64,000 bases of DNA, taken from NCBI GenBank assembly GCA_963969495.1, contig OZ018326.1, positions 149,821,806 through 149,885,805 on the forward strand. The letters are read 5' to 3'. The translations under genes were made by a program, and so were the position numbers. The stretch comes from Ceratothoa steindachneri (lineage: Eukaryota; Arthropoda; Malacostraca; Isopoda; Cymothoidae). Under the pieces are notes generated by a model. That model searched no databases, had not been told where the DNA came from, and saw nothing but the letters and a program-made list of their open reading frames with translations. The stretch's first letter is position 1, and each line of letters opens with the position of its first letter. Of this stretch, positions 23,641 through 35,950 are shown one piece after another.

Positions 23641-23799
23641 TTATTTATTAAGTTTGGTCATCTAGAGATCTCTGGACTTCTGTCGGGTCGATCTCTTGTT
23701 GGGTTCTGCTTCGTTGCCTTTAAACCTACCATTCTTCATATTTTGAAATGTAGAATGGTAGAGAGCAACGCAGTCGCCAGGATAGATTCGAATTTTATC

Positions 23800-24930
23800 C
23801 TCCATTAAGAGTTTTTGTACTTGTTCCTCGTCTTCTTCTCAAGTCTTTTCTTTGAATGCCCATTAGCATTTTCCTTCTTTCATTGCCTTAATGATGTCGT
23901 CCTGCTTCTTGACTCTCGGTGGAGGAGAGCATTCATCGTTGTAGACTTTAAGTTTTTTTTCCTGTGCTTCCAAGCGTACTATTTTGCCTCCTTCATTACT
24001 TTGCACTGACACGTTTGAAATTGCGTTCTCTTCAGTAGTATGTTCCTCGTTGCTCATTGGTACCAACGCTGAGGCGATGTTGATTTTAAGGATTTCAGAT
24101 GAGGGGGAGGGGGGTTGTATGTGCTTCCTGAATTTGCTTCACAGTTGCTTTAGCTCCTTCCGCGTATGTTGCATTTCTTTTAGTTTCTTCTTCGTTTCTA
24201 TTATCTCCTTTCTTTTGTGGCATGCCATTGCCATAGTCCTATGTGGCCCATGACAGTTTACGCATTTCTTATTACCTTCTTTGCACTGTCTCCATTCGTG
24301 GTTCTTCTGTCAGCACTCATAACATACTGTATCTTTCTCAGTGCAGTCACGCGTCAAGTGCGCTTCCATCTTATAGCAGCGGAAGCAAATTTTAATATTA
24401 ATATATTTCTCGCGCTGCGTCTTCTCTGTTGGAATTCTCATGTTAAACATGAGCATTCCTCGTTGAAATATCTTTGCCGCCATATCTGTTGTTGCACACA
24501 CAATTTTAAAGGCATGTGTGTGGTGGCCAAATTTAATTATTTCATTTATTTTTATGCCTTCATGATTTTTTTCTAATTCTTCTTTCATTTCCTCTTTGTC
24601 ATGGGAACCCACCCAAACGTCGACTTTCCTACATATGATAATTCTGTTTGCAGATATCTGGGGCAGGCTTTTGGGCGTTAGTCCTATTCTCTTTAGTGAC
24701 TCTATTCCTTCCTGGGACACTAATTTTTCTACTTCTTTTTCCTTACTTGCAATTACCACGTCGCCATTCGTGATGTCGATAATTTTGACGAGGGCTACCT
24801 TTATATGTCCAAATAATGTCTCGCAGAGTTTTCCTTTGTTCGGTTTGATCTGCTGCTGGTCACTTGTCCGTAGAGATACTTGTCTGCATTCCAGGCTGCC
24901 TCCTTTCCCTAGAGGGGGATGATCCTCCAT
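23800..24930 (-). pseudogene. LINE ORF1 (Gag-like, zinc knuckles), decayed
   Basis: The start codon at 24,930 opens a 206-codon frame. An RNA-binding Gag-like middle region ends in a CCHC knuckle, CFRCYKMEAHLTRDC (C-x2-C-x4-H-x4-C). The second knuckle is broken by a TGA directly after CYEC (near 24,308) and continues KNHEWRQC, and a third C-x2-C-x3-H-type knuckle begins CVNCHGPH. A basic coiled-coil-like tail follows, then a further open piece at 23,863-24,066. Three knuckles are usual for Jockey/I/R1-group ORF1 proteins, which coat the element RNA. Confidence 0.85.
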
Positions 24931-25659
24931 CCTTTTGCTCGTCGAGTGTCTAGGCGCTCTTCTTTTCGTACTTTCCTCCGAAGCCTATGTTTGTTTTCTT
25001 TCTTCCTCGCTAAATCTGTAAAAAAGGGCAGTGAAAACGTTCCCTATCACCTAGCAGCCTATGGTTCCCTATTTACCTACTTATTTTAGCACTTCACGAC
25101 CACCCTACCTAAATAGGCCTAAGCTAAGAAATGCCTCCACAGAATTTTGAGCTTGTGGTATTAAGGCCCCCTTCCTTCTTCGCGACCCCTATTGGGGCTT
25201 CCTTCTGGGGTCTACTATATTGTACTTTAAGTGGTTCTGGGCGTAGCGGTGGTCGTGATATGTTGCTTTTAGTCGGTGACATAAGTAGAAGTCAAAGCGT
25301 GGAATAAGGAGGAAGTAAGGATCAATTACCCGTTTAGAGTAAGCACCCCGCCCACTGGAAACAGGAGGAATCTCCACTCAGTCCAGAGAGCGAATATATT
25401 TCTTCTTTCTTGAAGTTAACGTTAACTTTAGTGAAAAGCGAACCTTTCCTTAAGCGCGCTCACAGCTCTCCGTTGTAAAAAAAAAGAATCCCAATTACGT
25501 CCGTCTATATATATTTAATGAGTGGGACCGCCAGCTTATATAGGCATGTGACTGAACATTTCTCTGACCATCGTCTAACCTCGTCGCTGATTGGTCAGTT
25601 TCCTGATGAGTCCAAGCCTGTGTGTGGGGCAGTCCAGCGCCGCTAAGTTATTCCTATGC

Positions 25660-26090
25660 ATCTATTTCACGGTAAAGGACAAAAAGGAAAGACAAAACCT
25701 ATTGCTTGGCCACCTTCCGACTTATGTTGAAAAATCTAGAGTTGAAGTCAGGCATTCTGACGTGTCTATGAATGCCGCTTCCAATGCCTTCCTCCTCCTC
25801 TTGTTGGGTCCATACATGACTGCTCTCGCTTCCCTCCAGCTGATGCGGTGGTCAACATCTTGCAGGTCTTCGGTAAGAGAGTTGCTAAACCGTTCTGTCC
25901 AAATATACTGCTTGTGCTCACTTACACTGGTTTTAACGCCCTTGAGTGTCTCACCAAAGTAGGTCTGGTGGCAGTCGCTGCAGGGTACCCTGTATAGTAC
26001 GTAGTTCTTGTTAATCTCCGTCGGTGGTTTAGAGCGGTAGATGTCTCCCACTTTGACATCCGCTCGAAGGGCGACTCTGATAGATGGAGC
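25660..26090 (-). pseudogene. Penelope-like element GIY-YIG endonuclease fragment
   Basis: The open part is 25,722-26,051. LYRVPCSDCHQTYFGET carries the GIY-like strand and the YxGET strand. Then come the VKTSVSEHK helix, DHRISWREARAV (the central His strand), and RRRKALEAAFI with the Glu of the active site. It belongs to a different PLE lineage from the copies at 19 and 31 kb, judged by the motif spacing and the cysteine pair. The RT part is missing. It sits between the 5' side of the LINE and the Tc1 relic. Confidence 0.85.
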
Positions 26091-26195
26091 CAGCTTTATT
26101 CACCTCAATGAATCAAACAAAGGGGGCTAGTATGGGCTGAGATGTACTTTTTACTAGGCCTCACTTTCCCAGCTAGTTTAGCAGGCAATCCAATG

Positions 26196-26990
26196 CTAAT
26201 GGCCCTGCTCCTTGCCTCCTGGATGAAAGTCATTGGGTACTAAGGCATCTTGAAGCAGTCTTTGATGTACTTCTCCTCCTGTGAAATGAATTCTTGTGTG
26301 TAGATCCTCCTTGCGCGCTAGAGATTGTGGGAGCCACTCCATTAGTTGTAGCTCACTCTTATGCTTTTCATACCAATTATTAATTACATAAGCGGTGTGT
26401 AATGGGGCATTATCATGTTGGAAAATGCACTCACCATCAGGGAATAATGTGTGGACCATGGGATGGACTTGACCTTCGAAAATATTCAGATATTCGTTGA
26501 TTATGATCCTACCGTGCAGGGCAACGATTGGACCAAAAAAGTTTCAAGATATGGCTACACAAACCATCACTAACCTCCTTCCGAGTTTCACTTTTGATAA
26601 AGGGCAGTCAGGATTAAAAGTTTCCCCTGGCTTCCTCCACAAATAAACTAGCCCTGCAGTGGGGAAAAGAGAGTACTGGACTCGTAAGAGAATATTACTT
26701 GCTTCCATTGGTCTGTCGGCACGCCCTTGTGATCTCTAAAAGGGTTCAGCCGTTACTGAATGTTTTAAGAGAAAGCAGAGGGTTTCTTTATGGCAGCTCT
26801 TCATCATATCTGCCTTTAAAGAGCTCACGGTGAACCATTTTAGTCGAAACTGCGCTAGTGGAATGTTGATTCTATTCTGCAGTTACTTTAAGCACAGTTA
26901 CAACACTCGTCGGTATCTTTCAACGAGTTTCGAATTTCTGCCAGAATTACTCCTCCTGCTGGAGGTTTTGCCCTACTTCTTGAATTATAT
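26196..26990 (-). pseudogene. Tc1-like transposase, decayed (second family)
   Basis: On the minus strand: IFSYESS, in which Tyr (TAC) stands where the first catalytic Asp is expected (usual FSDES); LVYLWRKPGETFNPDCP; a GRRLVMVCVAISW strand; GRIIINEYL; and IFQHDNAPLHTAYVINNW with the second Asp. After LMEWLPQS the SPDLNPIE segment is scrambled. The N-terminal half (26,760-26,990) is barely recognisable. Frameshifts occur near 26,690 and 26,460. It is distinct from the Tc1 in the duplicated block and is dead. Confidence 0.85.
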
Positions 26991-27234
26991 CATAGTCCTT
27001 GATATGGTAGCTCTCAAAAAACCAAGGAGTTGATCTGTTCTAGTGACGGAAGCTCCTGCAATTCAAGCTCCAACAATTTGCCCTTATTAGATCTCAGTGA
27101 GGTCACGTATCTTAGCATCTATACCGCAATATGACAAAGAAATATAAATCATCATTAAAGCAGATAAATAAAAACAAAATATTCACAATGAAATTTGGAT
27201 GTATATTCGTAATATAATGGCTCATTGAAATATT

Positions 27235-27378
<144 letters not shown>

Positions 27379-27689
27379 CTAGAGAATTATTTGCAATTGC
27401 CCAATCGTAATTATGCGGTTAATAAGGCAATCTTGTAGCTAATTAAGGTTCTTTATCAAGCCCTCGGAAGGTCTAAGACATAAATCTGATTTTAGTCCTG
27501 TTTTTTGCACTAAATCTTAAATCAGATCAATTTTGGTGTATATAACCACATGCCAGAAATTCCTATATTCCGATCTATTTGTAGGCGAATGTTTGCACAC
27601 TAGTAAATTTTAAACTGATTTATACACAGAAGATTTACAGAATGATCTAATTGATACTAAGACGAGTACAACATACAAAAAAACCTACT

Positions 27690-29150
27690 CATTGAAGGAT
27701 GGTCTCTTCGGGGACTTTTGAAGTTCGTAACAGACACCAAATCTATTTAAAGCACGACGAGTAGTCAGCAAGAGAGTTGTTATCTCACCGCAGCTGGTAG
27801 TCTTCCTTCTTTAGATGGATATCTTGATGAAAGTGCTCACCTTGTTCTTCACTGAAGTCTCAACAATTTTCGGAAAAATATTCCAGGTGGGAGCAAAAGT
27901 TCATTTTCACTGACATACGCACACCAAGTTTGTGGGAATTTTCCATTAACTCATCAACCGCCTTCTTATACTGAGGACCTCTGTGGTTGCCAAGAAAGTT
28001 TGCAATAACTTACTTAAGGGAGAACCAGGTAGTGCATCATCAAATTGGTTTCCTGATGAGCTCCCTTATTTGAGAACCATCCAATATCCCCGCCTTCACT
28101 TTTTACATGCTTACTCGTGAATCTTCTGACAGAGTGAATCAAATCCTCGTACTTTCCTGTCCATTTTCTTGACATGGTTCTTCATCAAACATAGTTTGAT
28201 GTGCAGGGGTGGAAGCAATATTTTGCTCGCTTCACCTAGAAGGTGGGACAAAACGTTTGTGAACCTGGGTCTAATCCTTCTCTTGCGTACCAGTCATGTC
28301 TGACATAATGCTGGTCGTCAGCCCAACTTTTCCATAAGTACATAAACCTGGATACTTTGTGTACCCACCCTGAAGGCCGAGGATGAGTCTAACAACTTTA
28401 AGATCTCCACAGACCAGCCATTTGTGTTTCTGGTAGTTGAGAGTATGCAAAAGACGGTCAATACTGTTGCAGGTTTCTTTCATTTCACCTGAGTGTCCAA
28501 GAGGGATCATTTAAAACTTATTGTCGTTATCAAGAACTGCCTTAATACTTCTGTTAGATGAGTCAATGAAAAGTCTCCATTGCAAAGCATCATACCTCAG
28601 GCTCAATAAGTTGAGGATCTCAGCATTTTTTTTTACTGTAGACCAGTGATCCCGATACCAACAGAATGTTGTTCCTGGTGCCAGCATACATTTCTCTCGA
28701 AGACATGAACCCAATAGTTGACCAGATTCTTTTGAAAGCTTCAGGTCTCGGGTTAGATAGTTGAGTTCGGATTAAGGAAATGGCCCTATTCTGGCTTGTA
28801 TGCATCAAACTCAGCTGTATCGGTAGTGACACTAGCCCCAGAATCAGAGCTAGAAACCATGGTAAAATCAGGCTCAGGAACAGGAAGATCGGAGCCATGT
28901 TGGAGGGATTTTATAGCAGAAGGAACATTGAGGTATTAAACATGGTGCTTATTCTTGCCAATAGTGCCTTTCAACTTTCCATGCAGCAGTACCAGTCGAT
29001 GATGTGATCTTTGCCTTCCCTCCACATCATTGGGACACCAAATAACATACTCTTTCTTTTCTTATTACTCCAATCACGTAAACTTTCCATGCATGTTTTA
29101 CAGGAAATATAGGGAGCCTTTCTAAGACAAATCCCGCCTTTTTTTGTCTA
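27690..29150 (-). pseudogene. Uncharacterised repeated protein family, copy A, decayed
   Basis: On the minus strand, in order: SCKTCMESLRDWSNKKRKS and FGVPMMWREGKDHI, a cysteine-containing N-terminal part; LPVPEPDFT; EKCMLAPGTTFCWYRD; QWRLFIDSSNRSIKAV; WLVCGDLKVV and GYTKYPGLC; IKLCLMKNHVKKMDRK; and EEQGEHFHQDI near the end. This order matches a multi-copy 'uncharacterized protein' family familiar from arthropod and cnidarian genomes and is shared with copy B. Function is unknown; its copy number and dispersed state suggest a mobile element. The gene is split by many stops and frameshifts. It is flanked by roughly 35-bp direct similarities at 27,378-27,412 and 29,231-29,265. Confidence 0.8.
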
Positions 29151-29265
29151 TCAATCAGCTATTTTAATTGTTATCCGTGCTTTCGAAGAGAATGGAAAAT
29201 TTACTCCTATCTATTTTAGCTGGCCCTCTAAATTGAGAAATATTTACAATTGCGCAATCATAATG

Positions 29266-30277
29266 TGTCGTGGTATAGCCGACTATATAATATAATATTT
29301 ATTATTAGTGCGAAGTGGGAGATCTCATCCTATTAAAGCGAACCGTCGAATGACTGAACTCTTACGTTGATGCGCGGATTGGAAACGTGCGTTTGAAGCG
29401 CGGGCTTAACTAATCAGGTCGAGTCCGAGGTTGGCGAGATTTGAATAACAAGGACAAGAGTGACGTTCAGGTTAATTAAAGATAAACATAAGAAAATATA
29501 TATTTTATTTACAAATTAAAAATGATCAAAGTGATATAGAGGAAAATTAAAGGTTGGATAATAATTTATCGTTACCGGTGTGAAAGTCTAATTTCTATTA
29601 ATTAGTTTCGAGCTACCTGATCACATCCAAATGGGCTCATAAGTTCAAAGGGAAAGAAAGGGGGCTTACGGATCGGAGTGCGACAGCGACTTCAAGGAGG
29701 CTTGAGGGAAAGTAGGGGCTCGGCGAGACGACCTTGTCAGCGTCTTAAAAGGAGAGATCTTCGTCAGGAGAAGAGTGGGAAGGAAGGGTATGGTTAGCAC
29801 CTTACTTCCGGGGTTGTGAAGGCGTAAGTTCTAACCTAATTGGAGCCCGAGGGGGGAGTTGGAATCTCTGCTCTGCTCTTTTCTATCTCTCCTTGTTTTT
29901 TTTAAGGCTCTTATTTCCTATCCTCTCCCTGTATATAAGATAGGAGGTACTTTCCAGTGACGCCAACGACTCACGTTGGCATTTGAATCGTTCAAACGAA
30001 GACATCGTCTTAAGGGATTGGCTAGGAAAAGATTGGACGCAAGCGAGTTGGTCTATGTGCGCGCCAAATAGGTCTCAGTAATATTCGCAGAGGCTAGCTT
30101 GTACACCCCCCAAAAAATATACCTACGCAAATAACTAAATTGCTGTTCAATTTGGAATAAACGGTCTTTCGTGACTAGGACGGTTTTAAACCATCAATCT
30201 ATTCGGGGGATTAGCTTTGGATTCAGCGGCGCTGATTCCGAGAAATTTTGCACACAATTTAATCAGAAGCCCCAACA
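29266..30277 (+). repeat. Possible solo LTR
   Basis: The segment is visibly richer in G and C than its surroundings. It starts TGTCG and ends CAACA, has a TATATAAG at 29,932-29,939 and an AATAAA at 30,156-30,161 in the same orientation, and has near-matching flanks (AATG and AATA). No primer-binding site or polypurine tract was found next to it. An alternative is an unclassified repeat or an old exon-like remnant. Confidence 0.35.
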
Positions 30278-30837
30278 AATAAAAGAAATTCTCGAATTAA
30301 GCTGAACGCAATTTCGGACAGAACAAAGAACAATAACAAAAGGGAAACACGAATACTTGGAGGAGGATTATAAAGGACTTTAAAGGTATCAGAAAAATGA
30401 ACTTACGGTAAACCCAACACCAACGACACCGGTTATTTTAATAATAATATATATATATATATATGAGTTTTTTTAAAGACCAGGTTGTATTTTGATTTTA
30501 TCAATTTTATTATGGAACGTGCCAACTGGCGAATGCAGTTTTTTTGTATCTGGTTGGATATTAAAGATCAGTTAAGGAAGATCCATTTTATTTTTTACAA
30601 CTAATTGGAGTTTTCGGCCGTGAGCTTTCGCCTTTCTTAAGTCATCTTCAGACGGAAGTCTTCGTTATTATTGAGTCTGCGTTGATTTTGTGTTTGCCCT
30701 TGGTTTTGCCCTCTTTACCACTGAGGTAGCTTATTGCTGGTCGTGAGCAGCGAAGAATGAAATTGATTTTCTTTCTTTAGTAATTTTAAAGGTCAAAGTC
30801 AGAGTACCTTCTTCCTTTAGCAGAAAAAGTGAAGTAC
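30278..30837. other. PLE 3' region and spacer
   Basis: Contains a short (TA)n run at about 30,447-30,463. At about 30,605-30,660 there is a minus-strand sequence of the kind often seen just after PLE endonuclease genes ('gacttaagaaaggcgaaagc'). No gene. Confidence 0.4.
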
Positions 30838-31640
30838 TCACTCTGAACTAGTGCGTTGAGTGTTAAGTTTGGGGCCCATCTCTTTAATGAGAAGAGCCTC
30901 AAGAATCTTTAGGCGGCGAAGGTCAGGATTTCTTTTGAGTATGGTAGTGTTTTCGACCAGAGTTGCTCTTGTTATTTGTGCGTTATGCTTTTCTTTGTAA
31001 TGTGTTTTTATTCCTCCTCCTTGCAAATGCATCATTAGCCACCGGCTGATAATTGTAGTGGTCATACCTATTTATTGATTATTTGAATGAGGTTTACAGT
31101 CCTCATGGGAGCATTGGAATGTGTATACCACATTTGTAGCCTTTAAAATCGATTGCTTTTCGCGGAAGTTGTTTTTTATTAATTAGTTGCTTACTTTTGT
31201 GTTCTTATAATAAATTCGTAAGGATAACTTGTTATTTTCTTTGATAGCGTTACTTTTGTGATATATTATTGTATTATTCTAATCTCTATTTTGTAAGCGT
31301 CCGTCATTTGGTACTTGTAGTAGAGAGGTATTAATTTTTCCACTTTCTCTTCCCTTTTTACCTCAACTTGGAGTTGAGAATTTTCTTCTGTAATTTATCG
31401 AATTCTCTGTTTGAGGAGCTATTATTGATCAGGATCTTTTTCGATCTTCGCAATTCTTCATCAGGTGCGGTCCACGTTGAGCAGTTCTTGATGGCTCCTT
31501 TTACGTAGGAGCTCATTACCGATTTTTCATAATTCTCTTTGGACTCACTTTTGGCGTTATGGCATCGACCGAAGTCTGTCCCTTTTCGATAGACGGTGGT
31601 GGTATATTTTCCGTCGATTTTTTTTATTCAATAGAGGCTT
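30838..31640 (-). pseudogene. Penelope-like element: RT C-terminus and GIY-YIG endonuclease (third copy)
   Basis: On the minus strand, DGKYTTTVYRKGTDFGRCHN and KENYEKSVMSSYVKGAI are the RT motif E/thumb region typical of PLEs, followed by EELRRSKKILINNSSSN. After a gap with stops, VVYTFQCSHEDC opens the endonuclease, IGMTTTIISRWLMMHLQGG is the YIG-like strand and helix, and RLKILEALLIKEMGPKLN is the final helix with the catalytic Glu. The endonuclease half is open from 31,065 to 30,838. It differs clearly from the other two PLE relics. The copy is 5' truncated. Confidence 0.88.
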
Positions 31641-34600
31641 TTCCAAGATGGGTTAATTAAATAATTATGCAAGGTTTAAAGATAAGGATGATGTTGTAAA
31701 TGAGTAGTGAGTATGTAAGGGTTGATTTGTGGAGAGTGTGTTCGGGATTTACCCACAGGTTAGACACTGGCATAGTTACTTTCAGCTTCATTTGGCAAAT
31801 ATCACCGTGAAAAGGCTTGAAGGCTTTGTACCAATTACGATTTAACGTAGTGGAGAGGATACGGTACTTTATTTGGTGTCAAATTAGACCACCTTATTTT
31901 ATTAAAAAAATGAGTGTCATATTTGGGAAGACTTTTGTATACTTAAGACTCGGCTCTTTTATAAATCATTTATCACAAAAGAATTAACTTAATGACAGGC
32001 AGATATTCCAAGAGTACGAGGAGCGTTAGCTGAATCTGCGTCCTAAACACTGGTGGAATTTTAACTTCATTTTATTATAGGTGATTTTAGACTTATTTCA
32101 TCAAGTTAGTTAACCCTCAAAGGTTAATCAATCCCTTTTACAGCAACTATATTAACAAACTCCTCCAACACTATTCAAATTAAGATAAATAAGTTTTTTA
32201 TTCATATAGAAATAATATTGCCCGACGGCATCTCATCATTCTATTAGGTTGTCAATAAATTAATGTTTTATTTAAAGCAAAGCTAAATCATACATTCATC
32301 GAGCAGAAGATGTTTATATAATTATTGACAATGCCCTCTGATTGGCCCTAGGGTGGTCGCTTACTCCGGTTTTATTATACACTTCAATAAATTATAAGTA
32401 AGGTTTTGTGTGTTCTTTGTATGGATGAAGGTATTATGATATAAAAAATATAATTGGAGAATTTAATTATAATCATTGATAAAAATTATTTCTCTTTTTT
32501 TGTCTTTTTATTATCTTCTCTATTATAACTATTTCTCATTGCTCCATTATTATTACTAAATTCTTCGAGTTTTGGTATTTAAGCAAATTCTCAAGCCTTT
32601 GACTCATTCCCCCTTCGCAAAGGGGGCCACTACAATTTTAGATTTTTCCCCATTCAAATTTTGTGGATTGTAAAACGTGCCTACACAACTTGTCTCCAGA
32701 TGGACTTCGCCTAGAATGATCTTCTAAGTAGTTCACAAGTCATACTCTCTCTCTCTCTAGTTCACTGGCCTTTGTTTGAAGGCCAATTTAATTGTAATAC
32801 ATACCTTCCCAATTTATCTGGAGCTAGGAATCAGTAATTTGTGAGGTAGAGGAGAGAGACGCATTATTCTAATTAAATTTAAGATATCGCCAAATTAATT
32901 GAAGCAGAGTTTAAGACAGAACAGAAGTACTTCTTTATGAGATCAGTAAATTAAATTAAATAGATAAATTTAACAAGATTTTGATTATCCGAAGAGTTAC
33001 GAGTAAGTTAGATGGCTGTTATTGATTTTATAACGAGTTGTAATGAATCTTATAAATTGCATCTCTAATTCTCATGAAAACCATGTTCATCACTATGCTC
33101 AACGCCCCACTTATTTACGTTGCAACTAACAGAGTAAATGTATTTGGTGCGATGAGTTTTTCCAATTTTTATTTTTGATTAAATTGAATACTTTATTTTG
33201 CCGCTCTGTTTATTAGATCAACAAATGCTACGGAAGAGAAGTATGCCGCAGAAAATATTATACAATGTACAATCTGCGTAGAAGAAAATACATCCTCATC
33301 TTCAAATTAAATCGGTTACATAAAAAAATCATGTAATTAAAAGAGATTTATTTGATCATCGTTTTTTTTTTATAAACCATTAGATTAATGACAGTTCCGC
33401 AATGCATTATCTTCTCACCTTTCCTCTACCTTAAATTCTAGAAACTCAAGAGAAATAGTGCGGTTTAATATTCTAATATTCATTAAAACTATTTAGTGAA
33501 GACAACAGAGCAAATCAAAAATAACAATGCCAGTGTTCTGGGGCGGTAAATGAGGCAGACTCAATAAGATTCGATTGATACACTACTTTTATGGGTAGTG
33601 TCAGCAACATTATTTGAAAACACCTTTCGGCAACGCACTATTCCCGGCCCCCGTTAGATTATGCAGTGTCGTTTGTCAATTTTTTGCTTTAAACTAACCG
33701 CACAATTTTCCCAAGAATCAATATGTTATTCCATCCTATATTAAATAAGAAGAAAGTTTAGGAAATTTTAAAGAAATTATTCTGTGCGTAACTACTCACA
33801 CCTTTTTTGCAATTACTCTAAATATTTAGCGACTAATTAATTTATATATACACCTATTCTAACATATTAAGATTAATTTACTGCCAATAACAATGATCTT
33901 TACACAAATTGAACTGGGTGCATAAACACACATTTAGCAAAGATGGTCAAGCTTTGTAAAACTAATTACCAAACTTAGGTAGAGTTATTCATAATTACAC
34001 TAATCAATATTAAGATTCATTTTATTACATAGAAGTACCTTATGTAAATAAAAAAACACCTATTCTAAGTCAAGTTATTAAAAACCAAAATATAATTTAA
34101 AGCCTTGTAGATAGAGAAAGATATAACCTTATGTGAAGAATATAAAGTTTAGGAAATTCTTATCCTTTTAACAACCTAGTTAAACCTCTACTCTGAAGAA
34201 GAGAATGACGTAAAAATTGTGTATTTATTACAAATGAATGATTGGAAACAGCAGGTAGCTAATAAAGCATAAACGTGCCCTCTTTGACTTCATTCCATAA
34301 GTCAGAAATTTCAGTCAGTTGAAGCAACGAAAACAAAATTGCAATAACAAAATAGTGGTTTAATTTTGCTTCTAAACGATGAGTCATTGAAGAAAGTTAA
34401 CTCCTTTATATTGCAGAGAAAATGCTAAACAAAGAAATATATGGGAAGAATTTATTATTAGTTGGGTTTCTTCGTCCTATAGAGTTGTAAATTTACTTCA
34501 GCCCCATATTTCGATACATTGGGTTATTGAGACGATACCATTGTTAAAACAGGAGTTGAATTCTTTCTCTTTAAATGTTCATGAACCCATTTGGTCCTCG

Positions 34601-35660
34601 CAACAACCTGTTAAATAGTAACTGGAATATATTTTGCTGGTGTGCATACCATGATTTGATGTGATAACATGCACCAACTTTTCGAAATCAAATTCTTTTG
34701 GACCGCGTGATTTTGGTCCTTCCTCTAGAATCAAATTCTTACTTCGACAACAAGAAAGCGAACTTCTTTTATTTATTTCATCATCTCCATAAGTCCTCTG
34801 AATGGATTTTGCAGCTGTAATTGCAATGACAGATTTATGAAAGTTAGAGAGTAAAACATTCTTATGTGATCTTTAGATGGGACAGCCATAGGGCGAAATC
34901 ACGAAGATCATTAACATTATTTTTTTTATAATTTGAAAGAGAGAAGTATAAATTACTCTTGTACCATTTCTAAGCGATAACAAGAGGCAGAAATTAAATA
35001 AATATTATCTAAATCTTTATTTTTGAAAATCGGACATCATTTTTGTTCCAACATGAGACAAAACCTTTACACCTATGGCTTGTTCTCCCTTGTTGGATGT
35101 AGCACTTTTTTTTCTTAACGAAAGTGAACCACACTTTCAAGGGGAAGAGTGATAAGAGTAGGTTAACTTTTACATTATTCATCTACGCACATATTTCTTG
35201 TGTCTCTATACCAGAGGGACATGATGGTAAGGACCCAAGGCATTCATCAGACATATTTACTTCCTTTGCCCTCAACGAGAGTGAACTAGAATGACCTAAC
35301 ATACTTTTCCTTGAGTTACCTTGCTATTTCCTTTACAAAAGATGTTTAGTTGCTTGAATGTTTTATTTTAAAGGTTCAATTCACTGCAATCATTTTATCA
35401 GCTCATTTAAAGTCACGCAATTTAATAGAATGATGTATTTGCTTGTTTATATGTAAGTGAATTCAATGGGTGCACTCACCCCGACCATTACACGATCGAT
35501 TGCATCAAAGATTTCATGTTTTTCCTTAATGTTGTTAGTTATTTCAACCAGTGGAAATATTTTAAGAATGCATGATTCTTAATGATTGCCGGGTTTAACT
35601 AACGATAATTCTCGGAATGAATGGCCTTTAACTGTCCTCGACACTGTGCCCAGATAACAA
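31641..35660. other. AT-rich sequence without recognised gene
   Basis: No frame over 60 codons and no recognised motif on either strand over 4 kb. A short CT run lies at about 32,744. Possibly very old, unrecognisable element DNA. Confidence 0.5.
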
Positions 35661-35950
35661 AGAGTCTGCCGCTCCAGAAGGGCCCTCCTAGTTTCAGTTC
35701 CTCTCACTCGTCCCTGCTGCATGGGTGATAGGGCCTTCTCTGCAATTGCCCCTAAGCTGCGGAATGGCCTACCTGCTGCTGACGCTCATCTTCTTTGCTT
35801 GGTGCTTTCAAATGGGCTCTGAAACCAACTTCTTCTCTATTCCATTTTCATTGTCGATTGACCGATGCCATGTGAAGGCTCAATTCTTGGAAGTCGCAGA
35901 ATAAAACCTTTATTATAATTATTATTACTACCTCTATTATTATTATATTT
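35661..35950 (+). pseudogene. 3' end of a CR1/L2-like LINE
   Basis: GDRAFSAIAPKLRNGLP, followed after a frameshift by FQMGSETNFFSIPF, corresponds to the C-terminal 'GDRAFS-AP-LWN-LP...FK-LKT-LF' region of CR1/L2-type ORF2 proteins. It is followed by 'gaataaaacctttatt' and an ATT-rich tail at 35,905-35,955, typical of the microsatellite-like 3' tails of these LINEs. Only about 90 codons remain. It is a typical 5'-truncated insertion and unrelated to the LINE at 20-25 kb. Confidence 0.75.

Larger units (their letters stand above)
20018..25480 (-). mobile_element. Non-LTR retrotransposon (Jockey/I/R1-like), about 5.4 kb
   Basis: Minus-strand order is 5'UTR (about 25,480-24,931), ORF1, ORF2 with endonuclease then RT, and a long 3'UTR ending at about 20,018 next to a short A-rich tail (read on the minus strand). 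The 3' end is fixed by alignment of 20,018-20,400 with 51,826-52,180, the same 3'UTR in the second copy. The 5' limit is a guess from the change in sequence character near 25,480. The element is flanked by PLE relics on both sides. Confidence 0.8.
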
